Positions 34,207-45,455 of a DNA stretch of 64,000 nt are shown piece by piece. Position 1 is the first letter of the stretch. Each line of letters opens with the position of its first letter. Source of the DNA: Arion vulgaris (lineage: Eukaryota; Mollusca; Gastropoda; Stylommatophora; Arionidae); assembly GCA_020796225.1 (NCBI GenBank), contig CM036756.1:55954616-56018615 (forward strand), given 5' to 3'. Made by a program: the position numbers and the translations under genes. The notes beneath the pieces were generated by a model. The model was given only the letters and a program-made list of their open reading frames with translations, did not search any database and had not been told where the DNA came from.

Positions 34207-34454
34207 ATTTATGTAATATATTTTTTGTAGAACGTCGTTCTCATCAGTCCACATAAAAGACTCGATTTCAAGCCAGGTCTCTCTTTTCTTTAATGCCTTG
34301 TTGCCACCATCGTCTTGGTAGTTCTCTGCTTCATACATGAATGTTCTCTAAACCAATATCGTTTAATATTTCCTTACGTATTGCTTATTCCCTTAGGTTC
34401 AGTTCCAATTTTATTGCAGCTTATTCAGGTTTAAAAATATTTCCATATATCCAT

Positions 34455-34700
34455 TTTCTATGTTGTAGGGAAGGAAACGACTTGGTCTATTAACCCCGAC
34501 GTTCTGAGTTCGAATCACGCTACGGACAGTTTGGTTGCAAATTGTTTTGCGTGGATTTTTACAAAAGGACGATGGCACCATCCGTTTAGAAAGCAATGGC
34601 AAACTACTGAACGTAATAATGCCTAGAAAAATCACAAACATTGTTAAAAAGCAAGAAGTTGATTCGTCATGTAAAGGATATGCAATTAACTTTTAGGGAA
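34455..34700 (+). repeat. SINE family B2 (core of B, different head)
   Basis: It has a tRNA-like B box 'gagttcgaatcacgc', then the same core as family B ('ggcaaactactgaacgta', 'tgcctagaaaa') and a tail with 'gtaaaggatatgcaatta'. A second copy is at 48615-48840. Sharing of the core but not the head marks a modular SINE superfamily. Confidence 0.7.
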
Positions 34701-34844
34701 GGAAACAGCGAGAAAGAGAGCAAGTTACCTCATCTATAAATGCTGCGGTTTAGTACTGTGATCTCACTTCATACACTAACACTAGCTATAGGCTATTTGA
34801 ATACCTCTGTGATTTTACCGAATATTTATTGAGGAATGAGGGCA

Positions 34845-35265
34845 TCGTTGCATTTCATCTAATAACTATATGCGCTCCCATCTCTTCCTTAGCTATTGAA
34901 GATCTCAGCAGCAGTGTACGAATTCTGAAAAAAACAGCGAGAGTCTCATATGTAATTTTGAAGATGATTAAAATTTGTTTCGGAATTTTTATATAATCTC
35001 TTATATAAATTTTGCCCAGGCTGTGGCTTTGCAGTCTACTATTATCGATTTTCATTTGTCAATAGTTCTTTTATGTACTCAACTTGAACATAGAAGCTAC
35101 GTTTTATCGTCCGTCTTCGATAGGATTAGTAGCTAGATCTCACCTACACTCAGATCAGGGATCAATGAAAAAATATCCTGATCGCTGCACTCCGGGGAAC
35201 GAATCGAGCACATTTGCAGCGAACGCCTTACCTCCACGCCACAGAAACCCCCAAAAAAGAAGAAC
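34845..35265 (-). repeat. Repeat G + SINE family H composite
   Basis: A G-like 'gaagatctcagcagcagtg' is followed by family H blocks 'tcgtccgtcttcgataggat', 'agatctcacctacact' and a head with 'cctccacgccacagaaac'. The order is the same as at 8045-8485. Confidence 0.6.
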
Positions 35266-35294
35266 TTTGAGAATCCGTTGAACAGCTACACTAT

Positions 35295-35500
35295 CTAATG
35301 TTGATGCACTGAAAGGTATCAACACACAGAGAATTATTATCAACATCAGAAACAGAGAAATCATTATTTGTGGAGAACGTTTAGAACACGCAGTGACAAC
35401 CGACACAATTAAAAGAGCACAAGGCAGAAAGCGAATATTCTAGATAGTCTCATTTCATGGCTCGGAAAAATATCAATATCTGAACTGATAATCCGACCGT
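35295..35500 (+). mobile_element. LINE C-terminal fragment
   Basis: It is frame-broken but shows 'NIRxxxxIIICGERLEHAVTT' spread over blocks and a 'LDSLISWLGK'-like end. It resembles the LINE at 45456-46310 ('GLEHIVTTSK', 'LDILTSWHG'). Confidence 0.55.
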
Positions 35501-35502
35501 GT

Positions 35503-35760
35503 GGTGACAGGGCCCGCAAGGGAAGCAAAGAATAGTACCACTGCTACCTACAAGGCGGTTCGTAAGAGGCGACTGAGGTAGGTATCTTGCGAAGCTACCT
35601 TAGTCAGTAAAAAGCGTCGCAGAAATCTGATGTGCTGGCCTACTTGTAGGTGCATAACTGGCACAACGTGCACTAGCTCTTAGGTTCGGATGACATACAA
35701 ATCACAAAAAGTGGTTAACAAGTGGTCGATGTGGAGCATAATCAGTAGAAGAAGAAGAAG
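35503..35760 (+). repeat. SINE family A, full-length
   Basis: A near full-length plus-strand copy: 'agggcccgcaagggaagcaa', 'gaggcgactgaggtagg', 'ctggcctacttgtagg', 'gtggtcgatgtggagc', then a (GAA)n tail (35748-35762). Confidence 0.85.
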
Positions 35761-35764
35761 CAGA

Positions 35765-36380
35765 AAACCTTACTGTGTTCTATCAAACACTTATAAAAAC
35801 CAGCCTCCATTAAGCATTTTGGTTTCTCGTCTGAGCTAGTCGTCCTCATATTGCCCGTGGCAACGGTTAAACTTATTAAAACTCTGTATAGATTCACAAC
35901 GAGCCAAAATGCTAGTCAGTACTCAGAATAGACGCCATGATCGCCTACGCCAGCCGATATACCAGACGAAGATGATAAGGGGGTAATAATTATTTTCTTT
36001 CTGGCAAATCAGAAAATAATCTAATAAGTATAATTTATTTGCTAATATTAGGTGTCCAGTGACGTCAATTCTGGCCAGTATTGAGTTTGTGTTTTGGTTT
36101 GTTTTGTTATGTGTTTTTTTTTCTTATTAGGTTCTGCTAGGAAGTTCACGTCTATCAACTCTGGACGTGTTTACTGTAAATTTACATTTTACTCGCGTCA
36201 AGTGATATTGTAAATCTTTTGTTATTTTGTTTGTCAGCACTGAGGGCTTGTTTACACTTCTTATGTAAACATTATCGCGCTCATCACATCTTCCTTGTTG
36301 CTCAAGCATACGCTAACGGTATATGGTGTTTGTAGTAATACCTGGGTGACATGGCTAGTATGTCCGTCTTTTATCACATG
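35765..36380. other. No feature recognised
   Basis: AT-rich sequence with T-rich runs near 36050-36130. I see no exon or repeat copy I can name. Confidence 0.45.
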
Positions 36381-36384
36381 AATC

Positions 36385-36930
36385 GTCCGTGTGTTGTTTT
36401 GGCTCGCAAGGGGAGCAAAGAATAGTATCACTGCGACCTGCCGCCCGTGTGTTGCCGGGACTCGAATGGGCAGCAATGATTAGTATCACTGCAATCTACA
36501 CAGCATGTCGTAATAGACCACTGAGGTAGGGGCCTAGGGAAGCTTTGTAACAATCGTGGCATATCCTCTACAGGACATAGCCATCAACCACAGTAAATGA
36601 GTCGGTGATTTTTATAGGCACCACTTATACGTTCAGTAGTTTACGATTGCTTTTCTAAACGGTAAGGTCTATGTTTACCTTTTGTAAAACTCCCACGGAA
36701 ACAAATGTGCTTCCTAACTTGCCCGCCGTGGGGTTTGAACCAGGTACACTTAGGGTTGTGATCGAGCTCACTACCGCTTGAGCTACAGACGCTAAAAAGC
36801 GTCGCAGAAATCGGATCTGCTGACCTACTTGTAGACGCATAACTGGCACAACGTACAATCGTGCTTAGGTTCAGATCACATACAAATCACAAGTGGTCGA
36901 TATGGAGCATTCGAAGTAGAAGAAGATCAC
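36385..36930 (+). repeat. SINE family A split by SINE B
   Basis: Family A parts at 36385-36540 and 36797-36930 are separated by a minus-strand family B copy. The right part resumes 'aaaaagcgtcgcagaaatcg', exactly the family's next segment. The start is also partly duplicated ('gtgtgttg...agcaaagaatagtatcactg' then a second such block from 36450). Confidence 0.8.
36545..36795 (-). repeat. SINE family B, nested in A
   Basis: A full-length minus-strand copy with tail 'gtggcatatcctctacagga', core 'aggcaccacttatacgttca', B box 'gggtttgaaccagg' and A box 'gcttgagctacagacgc'. It inserted into an existing family A copy. Confidence 0.88.
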
Positions 36931-36933
36931 CTG

Positions 36934-37393
36934 AATTTGTAGAGAAGAAGATAATAGCAGCATTACCTTCATGGCATACACATAGGGATAGTCTATCTTG
37001 TTGTTTACTGCATTTGTAGAGAAGAATATAACAGCAGCATTACCTTCATGGCATACACATAGGGATAGTCTATCTTGTTGTTTACTGCATTTGTAGAGAA
37101 GAAGATAACAGCAGCATTACCTTCATGGCATACACATAGGGATAGTCTATCTTGTTGTTTACTGCATTTGTAGAGAAGAAGGTAACAGCAGCATTACCTT
37201 CATGGCATACACATAGGGCTAGTCTATCGTGTTGTTTACTGCATTTGTAGAGAAGAAGATAACAGCAGCATTACCTTCATGGCATACACATAGGGATAGT
37301 CTATCTTGTTGTTTACTGCATTTGTAGAGAAGAAGATAACAGCAGCATTACCTTCATGGCATACACTAGGCTAGTCTATGGTGTTGTTTACTA
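36934..37393. repeat. 77-bp satellite, 6 units
   Basis: Units start at 36934, 37011, 37088, 37165, 37242 and 37319, each with 'catttgtagagaagaag' and 'taccttcatggcatacac'. It begins right after the tail of a SINE family A copy. Confidence 0.93.
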
Positions 37394-37547
37394 ACAGCAA
37401 TACTGCATGATCTGCACCTCTTACGATTGGACTTATCTACCTATTCATGGACTGTCTGAATTTGTAGAGACGGTAGAAACAGTAATATCTACATAGCAAA
37501 ACCCATTTCATTTACTGCATGTGTCCGTTAGTTGATTTATGTTTAGA

Positions 37548-37822
37548 TCTTCTTCTTTCTTCTTTATCTTCGAACGCTTCATATCGACCACTTGTTAACC
37601 ACTCTGTGTGATTTGCATGTCATCTGAGCCTAAGCGCGATTGACGTTGTGTCAGTTATGCGCCTACAAGTAGACCAACACATCTGATTTCTGCTATGCTT
37701 TTTATTGACTAGGGTAGCTTCACTAAGTCCTACATCAATCGCCTCTTACGACATGCTTTGTAGATCGCAGTGGTACTATTCTTTGCTTCCCTTACGGACT
37801 CTGGCACTACACGGGCGATATA
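37548..37822 (-). repeat. SINE family A, full-length
   Basis: It shows the (GAA)n tail as 'cttctttcttctt' at the left, 'catatcgaccacttgttaac', 'gcgcctacaagtagacca' and 'ctacacgggcg' at the right end. Confidence 0.85.
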
Positions 37823-37889
37823 TATATACGCTCTAACTACTAAAGCAGTAACTAATAAAATTCACACATTTATCAACTGATATCTTCGC

Positions 37890-38215
37890 AGTATAGAGGG
37901 ACTGAGATGGTATGATAATGTCACAAATGAATAGCTTATGGAGAGAACGAAACGATTTCAGTGACGCTAGCGCTGGATTGTGCACATACGCAGACAAATT
38001 GAGGGGAATATAACATGGAAGAGTCTTTCCTGGAACCCGCATAGAAACTAAAAAGAGAGGAAGGTTTAAAACTATACGGATAAGAGGATTGTAGGTAGAG
38101 GTTAAAAATATACAGAAGACATGAAACAAGCTACAAGAAATAAGTAAAGATAGGAAGACGGGGCGTGAGTTGGTTAAAGGTCTGTGCCCCAACGGGGATT
38201 CAAAAGGATCAATAT
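37890..38215 (+). mobile_element. LINE 3' end with (TA)n tail
   Basis: Frame-broken C-terminus with the final 'SKDRKTGRELVKGLCP' block, then (TA)n. The same terminal block occurs inside the giant satellite at 21971 and 23794. Confidence 0.7.
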
Positions 38216-38499
38216 ATATATATCCACTCCCCTATGCAACATTTAGGAAACATATACTCAGTAATTATAAAAATAAATCGTAGCAGTTTTCAATTATTAT
38301 AATTAGAGGTGTATTTTTAATTTGTTTTATCTATCTACTTCCTGTAATAACTATCAATTAACTATCTCCCTTGAACTTGTTTTTATCCCCTCGTAAATAT
38401 CCTGTCTTTCAAGTATGTGTGTTTGCTCTCACATATGTTCTCATACAAAAGTTACATCAAGGGCTCAGTTTTTAATATATCTCTCTTTGCATTTTTAAC

Positions 38500-39110
38500 C
38501 TGGAATGGCGCATAGGTCCTCAATTAACTCATCCCAAGTCTCTAGCAATCTCCTGCAGCTCCCTCCAGTTCTTCTTTATATTGTTAATCTCTGCCTCCAA
38601 ATCCTGTCTCCATGTATTTCTCGCCTCCCTTCTTTGCTGTCCATGTGGGTTCCAGAAAAAAGGCCTTCTTGTTATATTCCCCTAAGGTTTTCGCAAAGTG
38701 TGTCCTATCCAGCGCAGCGTCTTTTTTTAAACCTCTTGATTCACTGGAATATGTCTTGTTCTCTCCATAAGTTCCTTATTTGTGACCGTATCATACCATC
38801 TTAGTCCCTTTATTCTGCACAGACACCAGTTGATGAATGTTTGCAATTGATGCGTTATTATTTTAGTCGTTTTCCATGTTTCTGGCCCATACAGCAGAAC
38901 TGCTTTACCATTAGAGTTAAATATCCTAATTTTTGTTCTATATTTGATTTCTTTAGACTTCCAAATGTTTCCCAGTGTAATGAAAGCTCATCTTGCCTTC
39001 TGTATTCTTATTTTGATATCTCTATCTGTTCCACCATCTTTATCTACATTGCTACCCAAGTATGTATATGATTCCACCTCTTGAAGTGGGATTTCAGGTT
39101 TTTAATATAC
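38500..39110 (-). mobile_element. LINE 3' third
   Basis: On the minus strand, with a few shifts: 'QEVESYTYLGSNVDKDGGTD', 'IFNSNGKAVLLYGPETWKTT', 'FINWCLCRIKGLRW', 'LRWIGHTLRKP' and 'WRQDLEAEI'. This is the region from the end of the RT domain to the C-terminus. The 'YLGSNVDKDGGTD' style matches the LINE at 11100-12135. Confidence 0.85.
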
Positions 39111-39114
39111 ATTG

Positions 39115-39370
39115 AGCGATTTTGGTGAATATCGACGAAGTGGTTAAGTCGTTTGTCTGTCGTACTGAAGGTTCTGGGTTCAAATCCGAACCGAGATACA
39201 TGTGCAATTGTTTCATAAGATCCCTAGGATTGTTGCCGGAGCTACGGAGTTTGTACTTTGTGCAATGTTCTCTGCAGATGACATGCTATCTCTGCCGACA
39301 GGGACGGAGCCATATGGGGAAACCCGGTGCTATGAAGTCAAATCCTTCGCTTTTGACCATTTTTTGTGAA
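39115..39370 (+). repeat. SINE family D, full-length
   Basis: A box 'gacgaagtggttaagtcg', B box 'gggttcaaatccgaaccgag', body with 'ggattgttgccggagctacg' and 'atggggaaacccggtgc', 3' end near 'gaagtcaaatcctt'. A good reference copy. Confidence 0.85.
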
Positions 39371-39649
39371 TACTGTGTTAAGTCCGTATTTGTATTTGAC
39401 CAACGGACGATGCACGATGTGGTCAATATCCCGTCATCTGCTTTTCTATTCCAGTGCTTATTTGGTACCCAATTAAAGCTTGGTCGACTTGAGAACATTT
39501 TCTGTCGGAAAAATCCCACTTATAGTTTATTAAAGGTGACCGACGTATAGTTGACTATATTATCCACAGTGTGCCGTAAGTCAAACCAAAATACTGGCGT
39601 GGAAGTGTATTCACCAATATACCTCATGGTATGAAAACATGCTTTTTTA

Positions 39650-40680
39650 CTTTCTTCTTCTTCACTTGTCAGCTCCAAAACGGAGCACATGTCTTCAACA
39701 AACTTCTTCCAGCTCTTCCTCTCTTGCCATCCCTTCCAATTCTTTCTATGTTTTACCTATCCTTTTGATATCAGTCTCCATCTCTCTTCTCCGGGTATTT
39801 CTAGGTTCCCCCCTTACTCTTTTTGCCTGTGGGTTCCAAAACATTGCCTGTCTTGCAATGCTTCCGGTCGGTTTTCTCAAAGTGTGTCCTACCCATCGAA
39901 ATAGGGGAAGACTGCAGTAAAACTTGGTAAATAGTGAAACACGTACAAACAAAGTACTATAGTTTTACAAAATACAGAAACAGTAACGATAAACAGCAAC
40001 GTTTCGACCAACAAGGCCTTTATCAGCAAACGAACAAACAGGATTGACAAATTAAAATGAAACACAAATGGACGACCAAATACCAACGTATCTAAGGAAA
40101 ATCTGAATAAAAACGAATAACGAAATAAATGTAACACAAAACTAGAAATAGAACGGAAAAGAAACAATGAAACATCTAGTAAATATATAACTTGAATATA
40201 ACTTGATCCTCTGATGATCGTAGTCGATTTGCTCTGGAGAATCGGTTGATTTCTTTGTATGGTACCTTGCAACCACGGGGCTCAACGTATTACATTCTTA
40301 TGCTTCTTAGTACTTTCTCTTCCCATGCTTTGTAATCTATATGGTATATGTTGCATGTATTACATTCTTATGCTTCTTAGTACTTTCTCTTCCCATGCTT
40401 TGTAATCTATATGGGTATATGTTGCATGTATTCAAGTTATATATTTACTAGATGTTTCATTGTTTCTTTCCGTTCTATTTCTAGTTTTTTGTGTTACATT
40501 TATTTCGTTATTCGTTTTTATTCCAGATTTTCCTTAGATACGTTTGTATTTGGTCGTCCTACCCATCGCCAGCGCATCTTCCTTAGCTCTTTCTCCACTG
40601 ATACCTGCTTAGTTCTTTCTCTGAGTTCATCGTTCGTAATCTTATACCATCTTAGTCCCTAACTATTAATGAAATACAAC
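39650..40680 (-). mobile_element. LINE 3' end, split by a Penelope-like insertion
   Basis: The parts are 39650-39898 and 40556-40680. The minus-strand translation has 'FRWVGHTLRKPTGSIARQAM' and 'FWNPQAKRVRGEPRNT'. The sequence resumes with the same 13-bp 'gtcctacccatcg' on the far side of the insertion. It is the family of 11100-12135, which carries the uninterrupted equivalent near 11325. Confidence 0.85.
39899..40555 (-). mobile_element. Penelope-like element fragment with hammerhead-like core
   Basis: 657 bp lies between direct repeats 'gtcctacccatcg' (39886-39898 and 40556-40568), a 13-bp target duplication. About 130 bp at 40068-40200 is the near-perfect reverse complement of 40428-40555, so the insertion holds two partial copies tail to tail. 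On the minus strand 40026-40001 reads CTGATAA, a GGCC/GGTC stem with TTGTT loop, then GAAAC. This is the catalytic core layout of a hammerhead ribozyme, with A in place of the consensus G in CTGATGA. Hammerhead motifs in terminal repeats and inverted partial copies are known features of Penelope-like elements. A 70-bp tandem duplication lies between the arms (near 40280-40425). No RT or GIY-YIG domain is present. Confidence 0.6.
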
Positions 40681-40694
40681 GACTCATAGCATTT

Positions 40695-40965
40695 CATCTA
40701 CTTGACTTATTTCTCTCCGCTCCTCGTGAAGCATAGGGTCTCAACAGTTGTTTGCCACTTTTCCCGGTCTCTAGCTGTTTTCTTTATGTCCTCCTAGTAT
40801 AATCCAGCACTCTTCAGTTCTTCAAGAAAACTTCGTCTACAAGTCTGTTTAGGACGTCCTCTTAACTGTTTTCCTTGTAGGTTCCGCTCAAGTTCTTGTC
40901 TAGTGACACTCAACTGTATATCATTTCATCTAAACCAATTCAAAATCATTGAAACATCACAGTTT
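40695..40965 (-). mobile_element. LINE 3' end
   Basis: A minus-strand LINE end with 'ctcctcgtgaagcatagggt' near its 3' terminus. It is homologous to 42805-43025, which shares that block and 'tctttatg'/'gacgtcctctt' blocks. Reading frames are broken. Confidence 0.6.
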
Positions 40966-41138
40966 GTCTGTAGAACATAGGATAGATACATCTATGAGAC
41001 TGGGATTGGTTATTTTAATTCTAAATCTGAACTCTGATAATGTTAATACCACTATTGATTGCTAGTATTTACTATTGCTGGCTACTGATTTTGATCATTG
41101 CTGACTGTTGTTGATCATTGCTGACTTGATTTCGTATG

Positions 41139-41955
41139 TTTTCTAGTCTTGTTTTAACATATACTCACGGCCGATTCTGTAAGTTTTCTAGTCTTGTTTT
41201 AACATATACTCACGGCCGATTCTGTAAGTTTTCTGGTCTTGTTTTAACATATACTCACGGCCGATTCTGTAAGTTTTCTGGTCTTGTTTTAACATATACT
41301 CACGGCCGATTCTGTAAGTTTTCTGGTCTTGTTTTAACATATACTCACGGCCGATTCTGTAAGTTTTCTGGTCTTGTTTTAACATATACTCACGGCCGAT
41401 TCTGTAAGTTTTCTAGTCTTGTTTTAACATATACTCACGGCCGATTCTGTAAGTTTTCTAGTCTTGTTTTAACATATACTCACGGCCGATTCTGTAAGTT
41501 TTCTGGTCTTGTTTTAACATATACTCACGGCTGATTCTGTAAGTTTTCTGGTCTTGTTTTAACATATACTCAGGGCCGATTCTGTAAGTTTTCTGTCTTG
41601 TTTAATATATACTCTGGCTGATTCTGTAAGTTTTCTGGTCTTGTTTTAACATATACTCACGGCCGATTCTGTAAGTTTTCTAGTCTTGTTTTAACATATA
41701 CTACTGCCGATTCTGTAAGTTTTCTAGTCTTGTTTTAACATATACTCACGGCTGATTCTGTAAGTTTTCTGGTCTTGTTTTAACATATATCAGCTGATTC
41801 TGTAAGTTTCTGTCTTGTTTTAACATATACTCAGCCATTCTGAAGTTTTCTAGTCTTGTTTTAACATATACTCACGGCATTCTGAGTTTCAGTCTTGTTT
41901 TAACATATACTCACGGCTGATTCTGTAAGTTTTCTAGTCTTGTTTTAACATATAC
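41139..41955. repeat. 45-bp satellite, about 18 units
   Basis: Units of 45 bp begin 'ttttctagtcttgttttaac', continue 'atatactcacggccgattct' and end 'gtaag'. The first ten are nearly identical; later units (from ~41590) carry many single-base losses. Since 45 is divisible by three, open frames appear on both strands (132 codons on the plus strand, 15-residue repeat). I reject them as genes. Confidence 0.95.
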
Positions 41956-42044
41956 TGACTGCTGAATATGATCACCGCTGGCTGACGATTTTACTGTCTA
42001 CTTCTGGTTTTGTCAGTAAATTGGACTAGCCATTGACTGTCGAT

Positions 42045-42315
42045 TGTGACCATTTCTGACTATTGATTTTGACCACTACTGACTGCTGATTTTGACCACT
42101 ACCGCCACTACTGACTGCTGATTTTGACCACTACCGCCGCTACTGACTGCTGATTTTGACCACTACCGCCACTACTCACTGCTGATTTTGGCCACTACTG
42201 ATAGCTGATTTTGACCACTACTGACTGCTGGTTTTGACCACCACTGACTGCTGGTTTTGACCACCACTGACTGCTGATTTTGACTGACACTGACCTTCTA
42301 TTTTGACCACTATTG
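42045..42315. repeat. Minisatellite 'gattttgaccactactgact'
   Basis: About ten imperfect units of ~22-34 bp differ by insertion of 'accgcc'. It follows the 45-bp array after ~90 bp that already contain related 'gctgac' and 'ctactt' pieces. Confidence 0.85.
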
Positions 42316-42629
42316 AGTACCAACATTTTCTAATATTTTTTTTAAATGTATTTTTTTTTATCCTTAAAAAACACATTCAAAAACTATGAAGTTAGTGCAC
42401 CCGATTACAAGCAGTTTAAAAAGTAACTCTGGAAATGTTACACGTTTGTACCAATCTAATGAGATGTCAGAGACATAGATACACTTGGTATAAATATGGT
42501 TAACTCTCCTTCTGTTTCGTATTAAATAATGCTATCTGTAGAACTAATTGTGTTGATTTTTGGTGCAGGATACATGGTTATGGTAGACTGAAATAGAAGT
42601 ACATGAGATAGCTATCACGTTTATACACA

Positions 42630-43030
42630 GTCAACTAAGTTTAAACAAGTTTAGTCAAACTGACATGAGAAACAATAGGGAGAACGGTTAAGGGTAGAGG
42701 TTAAAGAGAAATATACTGACAAGAAAAACAAGAGAAAGAAGATGGAGATGGTTTGAACATGTGTGGTCGATAAATAGCATACTGAAGGAGGAGATGATGT
42801 GACTTGACTTAATCTTCGCTCCTCGTCAAGCATAGGGCCTCAATAGTTGTTCGCCACCTTTCACAATCTCTGACTGTTTTCTTTATGGTCTCTCGGGATA
42901 GTCGAGCACCTTCCTAGACGTCCTCTTTTCCGTTTTCCTTGCGTGTTCCACTCAAGTGTCTGTCTTTTGAGACTCAGCTGTATCTTCCTTACGGTATGCA
43001 CGACCTATCGAAATGTTCTCCTCTTAACCT
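42630..43030 (-). mobile_element. LINE fragments
   Basis: A plus-strand 'KKNKRKRRWRWFEHVW'-type scrap (42700-42770) is followed by a minus-strand LINE 3' end (42805-43025) matching 40695-40965. The two are probably separate 5'-truncated insertions. Confidence 0.55.
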
Positions 43031-44150
43031 TAGTCATCATGAGTTCCTGTAACACAACACGGAGGTGTTGGAAAAGAAAATGAAAGAATGGGAACTCGCA
43101 TGTAATACAATAGGGAGACAGACATCAGATCGACAACAATATGGAATACTCTGAAATACTCTGACGTGTCAACTATGACATGAAAAGGATATAGGATAGA
43201 TATAATGATATACTTTTCTTCACCACATTTAACTGCTTCTGGAAACTGACGAAAAACATGATGCCTTTCAATCTCGAAGCACATGAAGCCCATCGAGGTT
43301 TGCAATAGAATCATCGCAATATCCTCTCTGGAGTAGTAATACAAATACATGTTTTAATGCCATGTGGTCTTCATTTTCTCTTCCTCCCATCGTACCTCAG
43401 GTTGGATTTCATTAGCTATTCTTCCATTTGTTGAAGAAAAAAAAATAGCTCCCTTGTTATTTAAAGCCGTTAACTGGCTGTAATTAATATTTGTTTATCT
43501 TGATATATTGGTATAGTTTTCATCTCTAGCGAATTTAATTACTTCGGTTTTGTCAATGTTTATTCTCATTATCGGTTCATAATTTATTCTTTCATGTCCT
43601 ATTAACTTTTAGTAAAAGTGCATCAATATATCTACAACATGACAAGTCATTCATCACATTTCGTTAGAAAAATTAGAAAAACTACAGATCACTTCGTTCG
43701 TACACATGCGGAGCTATACTTTGAATAAAAATTCGCTTTTGCGTGTTATTCAATTCGGTAGTTTAAGTGCTAACTTTGATAAGCATTTTAAAATAAGTAT
43801 CGAGAGATTGGTTTGATGTGTAAATTATTTCTGTCACTGAGGGTAAAAATGAAACGCCAAATGAGGAACTGGCAATTCGACCTTTAGCCTGGGTATACTT
43901 CAGGAAAAGAAGTCACACCAAAATGCACCGCGACTGAATGACAAGTCAGCTGTTACAATCAACATCTTATCATTATAACGATTGAGATATGATGTTGATA
44001 AGTGAAAGAAAATATTAAAATACAACGTTTCTAGTTGGCGTTTGTATGGTCTTACGGCTAATTGGGAATTAATGCGTCGGAAATGTTTGTTTCTGAAAGC
44101 TCACGTCTGTCAGAAATCGTCTAAGTAATTTTATGAATTAACGGAAGAGT
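43030..44150. other. No feature recognised
   Basis: AT-rich single-copy-looking sequence. The longest frame (minus 43350-43030) has no motif I know. Confidence 0.5.
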
Positions 44151-44154
44151 GTAC

Positions 44155-44362
44155 AATTATGGGGATTTTTATGACGAAGTGGTTAAGACGTTTGTCTGTA
44201 GTTCTGAAGGTTGTAGGTTCGAATCCAGACCGAGCCACATGTGCAATTTTGTTCATGAAATTCTACTGTTGTCGCTAAAGCTACGGATTTCGTGCTTTGT
44301 GCAACACTCAGCAGATGGTTTGCTGTTTCCGTTGACAGGGACGAAGCCCGGTACATAGAATA
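44155..44362 (+). repeat. SINE family D
   Basis: A box 'gacgaagtggttaagacg', B box 'aggttcgaatccagaccgag', then body blocks 'aagctacgg' and 'gtgctttgtgcaacactc'. The 3' end is truncated. Confidence 0.8.
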
Positions 44363-44943
44363 ACTACGAACGCGCAGAATTGAGTAAACTTGCAAAACCG
44401 CGAACAGTGTTCTATAAAACATATACAAAAATCAGTCCCCATTAAACAGGATTTTTTAATTTCACGTCTGAGCTAGTCGGCCTTATATTACCAGGGGCCA
44501 TGGCGAAGTAAGTTAGGGGAATTAGTCCAGCCGCGTCTGGTGAGTTGTATTGAGAACAGTTAAAAGTTTCGAAACCAATTTTCAGCGTGGTAACTAGAGA
44601 ATCGCCTTGCCGGGAACTGACAACGTATACTGGGACGCATATCCAGCTTACTGCTGACTGATGAGCACTAACTACAACATAAAAAGTGATCAGATTAAAG
44701 TGCAGTTGTGTCCATAGTAAAGAAGTTGTGTTGCAAAGGAATAGTATTTTACATGAATATTGTTGTAACGGGATGTTGATCTAAAAAGGAGTTCTGTTGT
44801 ATGGCAGTTTTGTTGTAAAGAAATTTGGTTAGAAAAACTGTTGGTTACAACGAAGTTGTGTTGTAAAGGTGTTAAAAAGTAAAGTAGCTCTGTTGGGAAA
44901 GTGGTTTTGTGCTCAAGGTCATTTATTTTAAATTGGTTTTGTT

Positions 44944-45455
44944 GTCAATGACATTTATTGTAAAGGGGTTTTGTTGTCAATGACATTTATTGTAAAGGGG
45001 TTTTGTTGTCAATGACATTTATTGTAAAGGAGTTTTGTTGTCAATGACATTTATTGTAAAGGAGTTTTGTTGTCAATGACATTTATTGTAAAGGAGTTTT
45101 GTTGTCAATGACATTTATTGTAAAGGAGTTTTGTTGTCAATGACATTTATTGTAAAGGGGTTTTGTTGTCAATGACATTTATTGTAAAGGGGTTTTGTTG
45201 TCAATGACATTTATTGTAAAGGAGTTTTGTTGTCAATGACATTTATTGTAAAGGAGTTTTGTTGTCAATGACATTTATTGTAAAGGGGTTTTGTTGTCAA
45301 TGACATTTATTGTAAAGGAGTTTTGTTGTCAATGGCATTTATTGTAAAGGAGTTTTGTTGTCAATGACATTTATTGTAAAGGAGTTTTGTTGTCAATGGC
45401 ATTTATTGTAAAGGAGTTTTGTTGTCAATGACATTTATTGTAAAGGAGTTTTGTT
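44944..45455. repeat. 32-bp satellite, 16 units
   Basis: Exactly 16 x 32 bp, with units of 'gtcaatgacatttattgtaa' followed by 'agg(a/g)gttttgtt'. Older, irregular relatives precede it (44870-44943). It abuts a minus-strand LINE whose 3' end contains 'gttctgttgtaaagtg', a likely source of the unit. Confidence 0.95.

Noticed and set aside
41136..41534. 132-codon frame with 15-residue repeats
   Set aside because: It comes from the 45-bp satellite, and frames also exist on the opposite strand.
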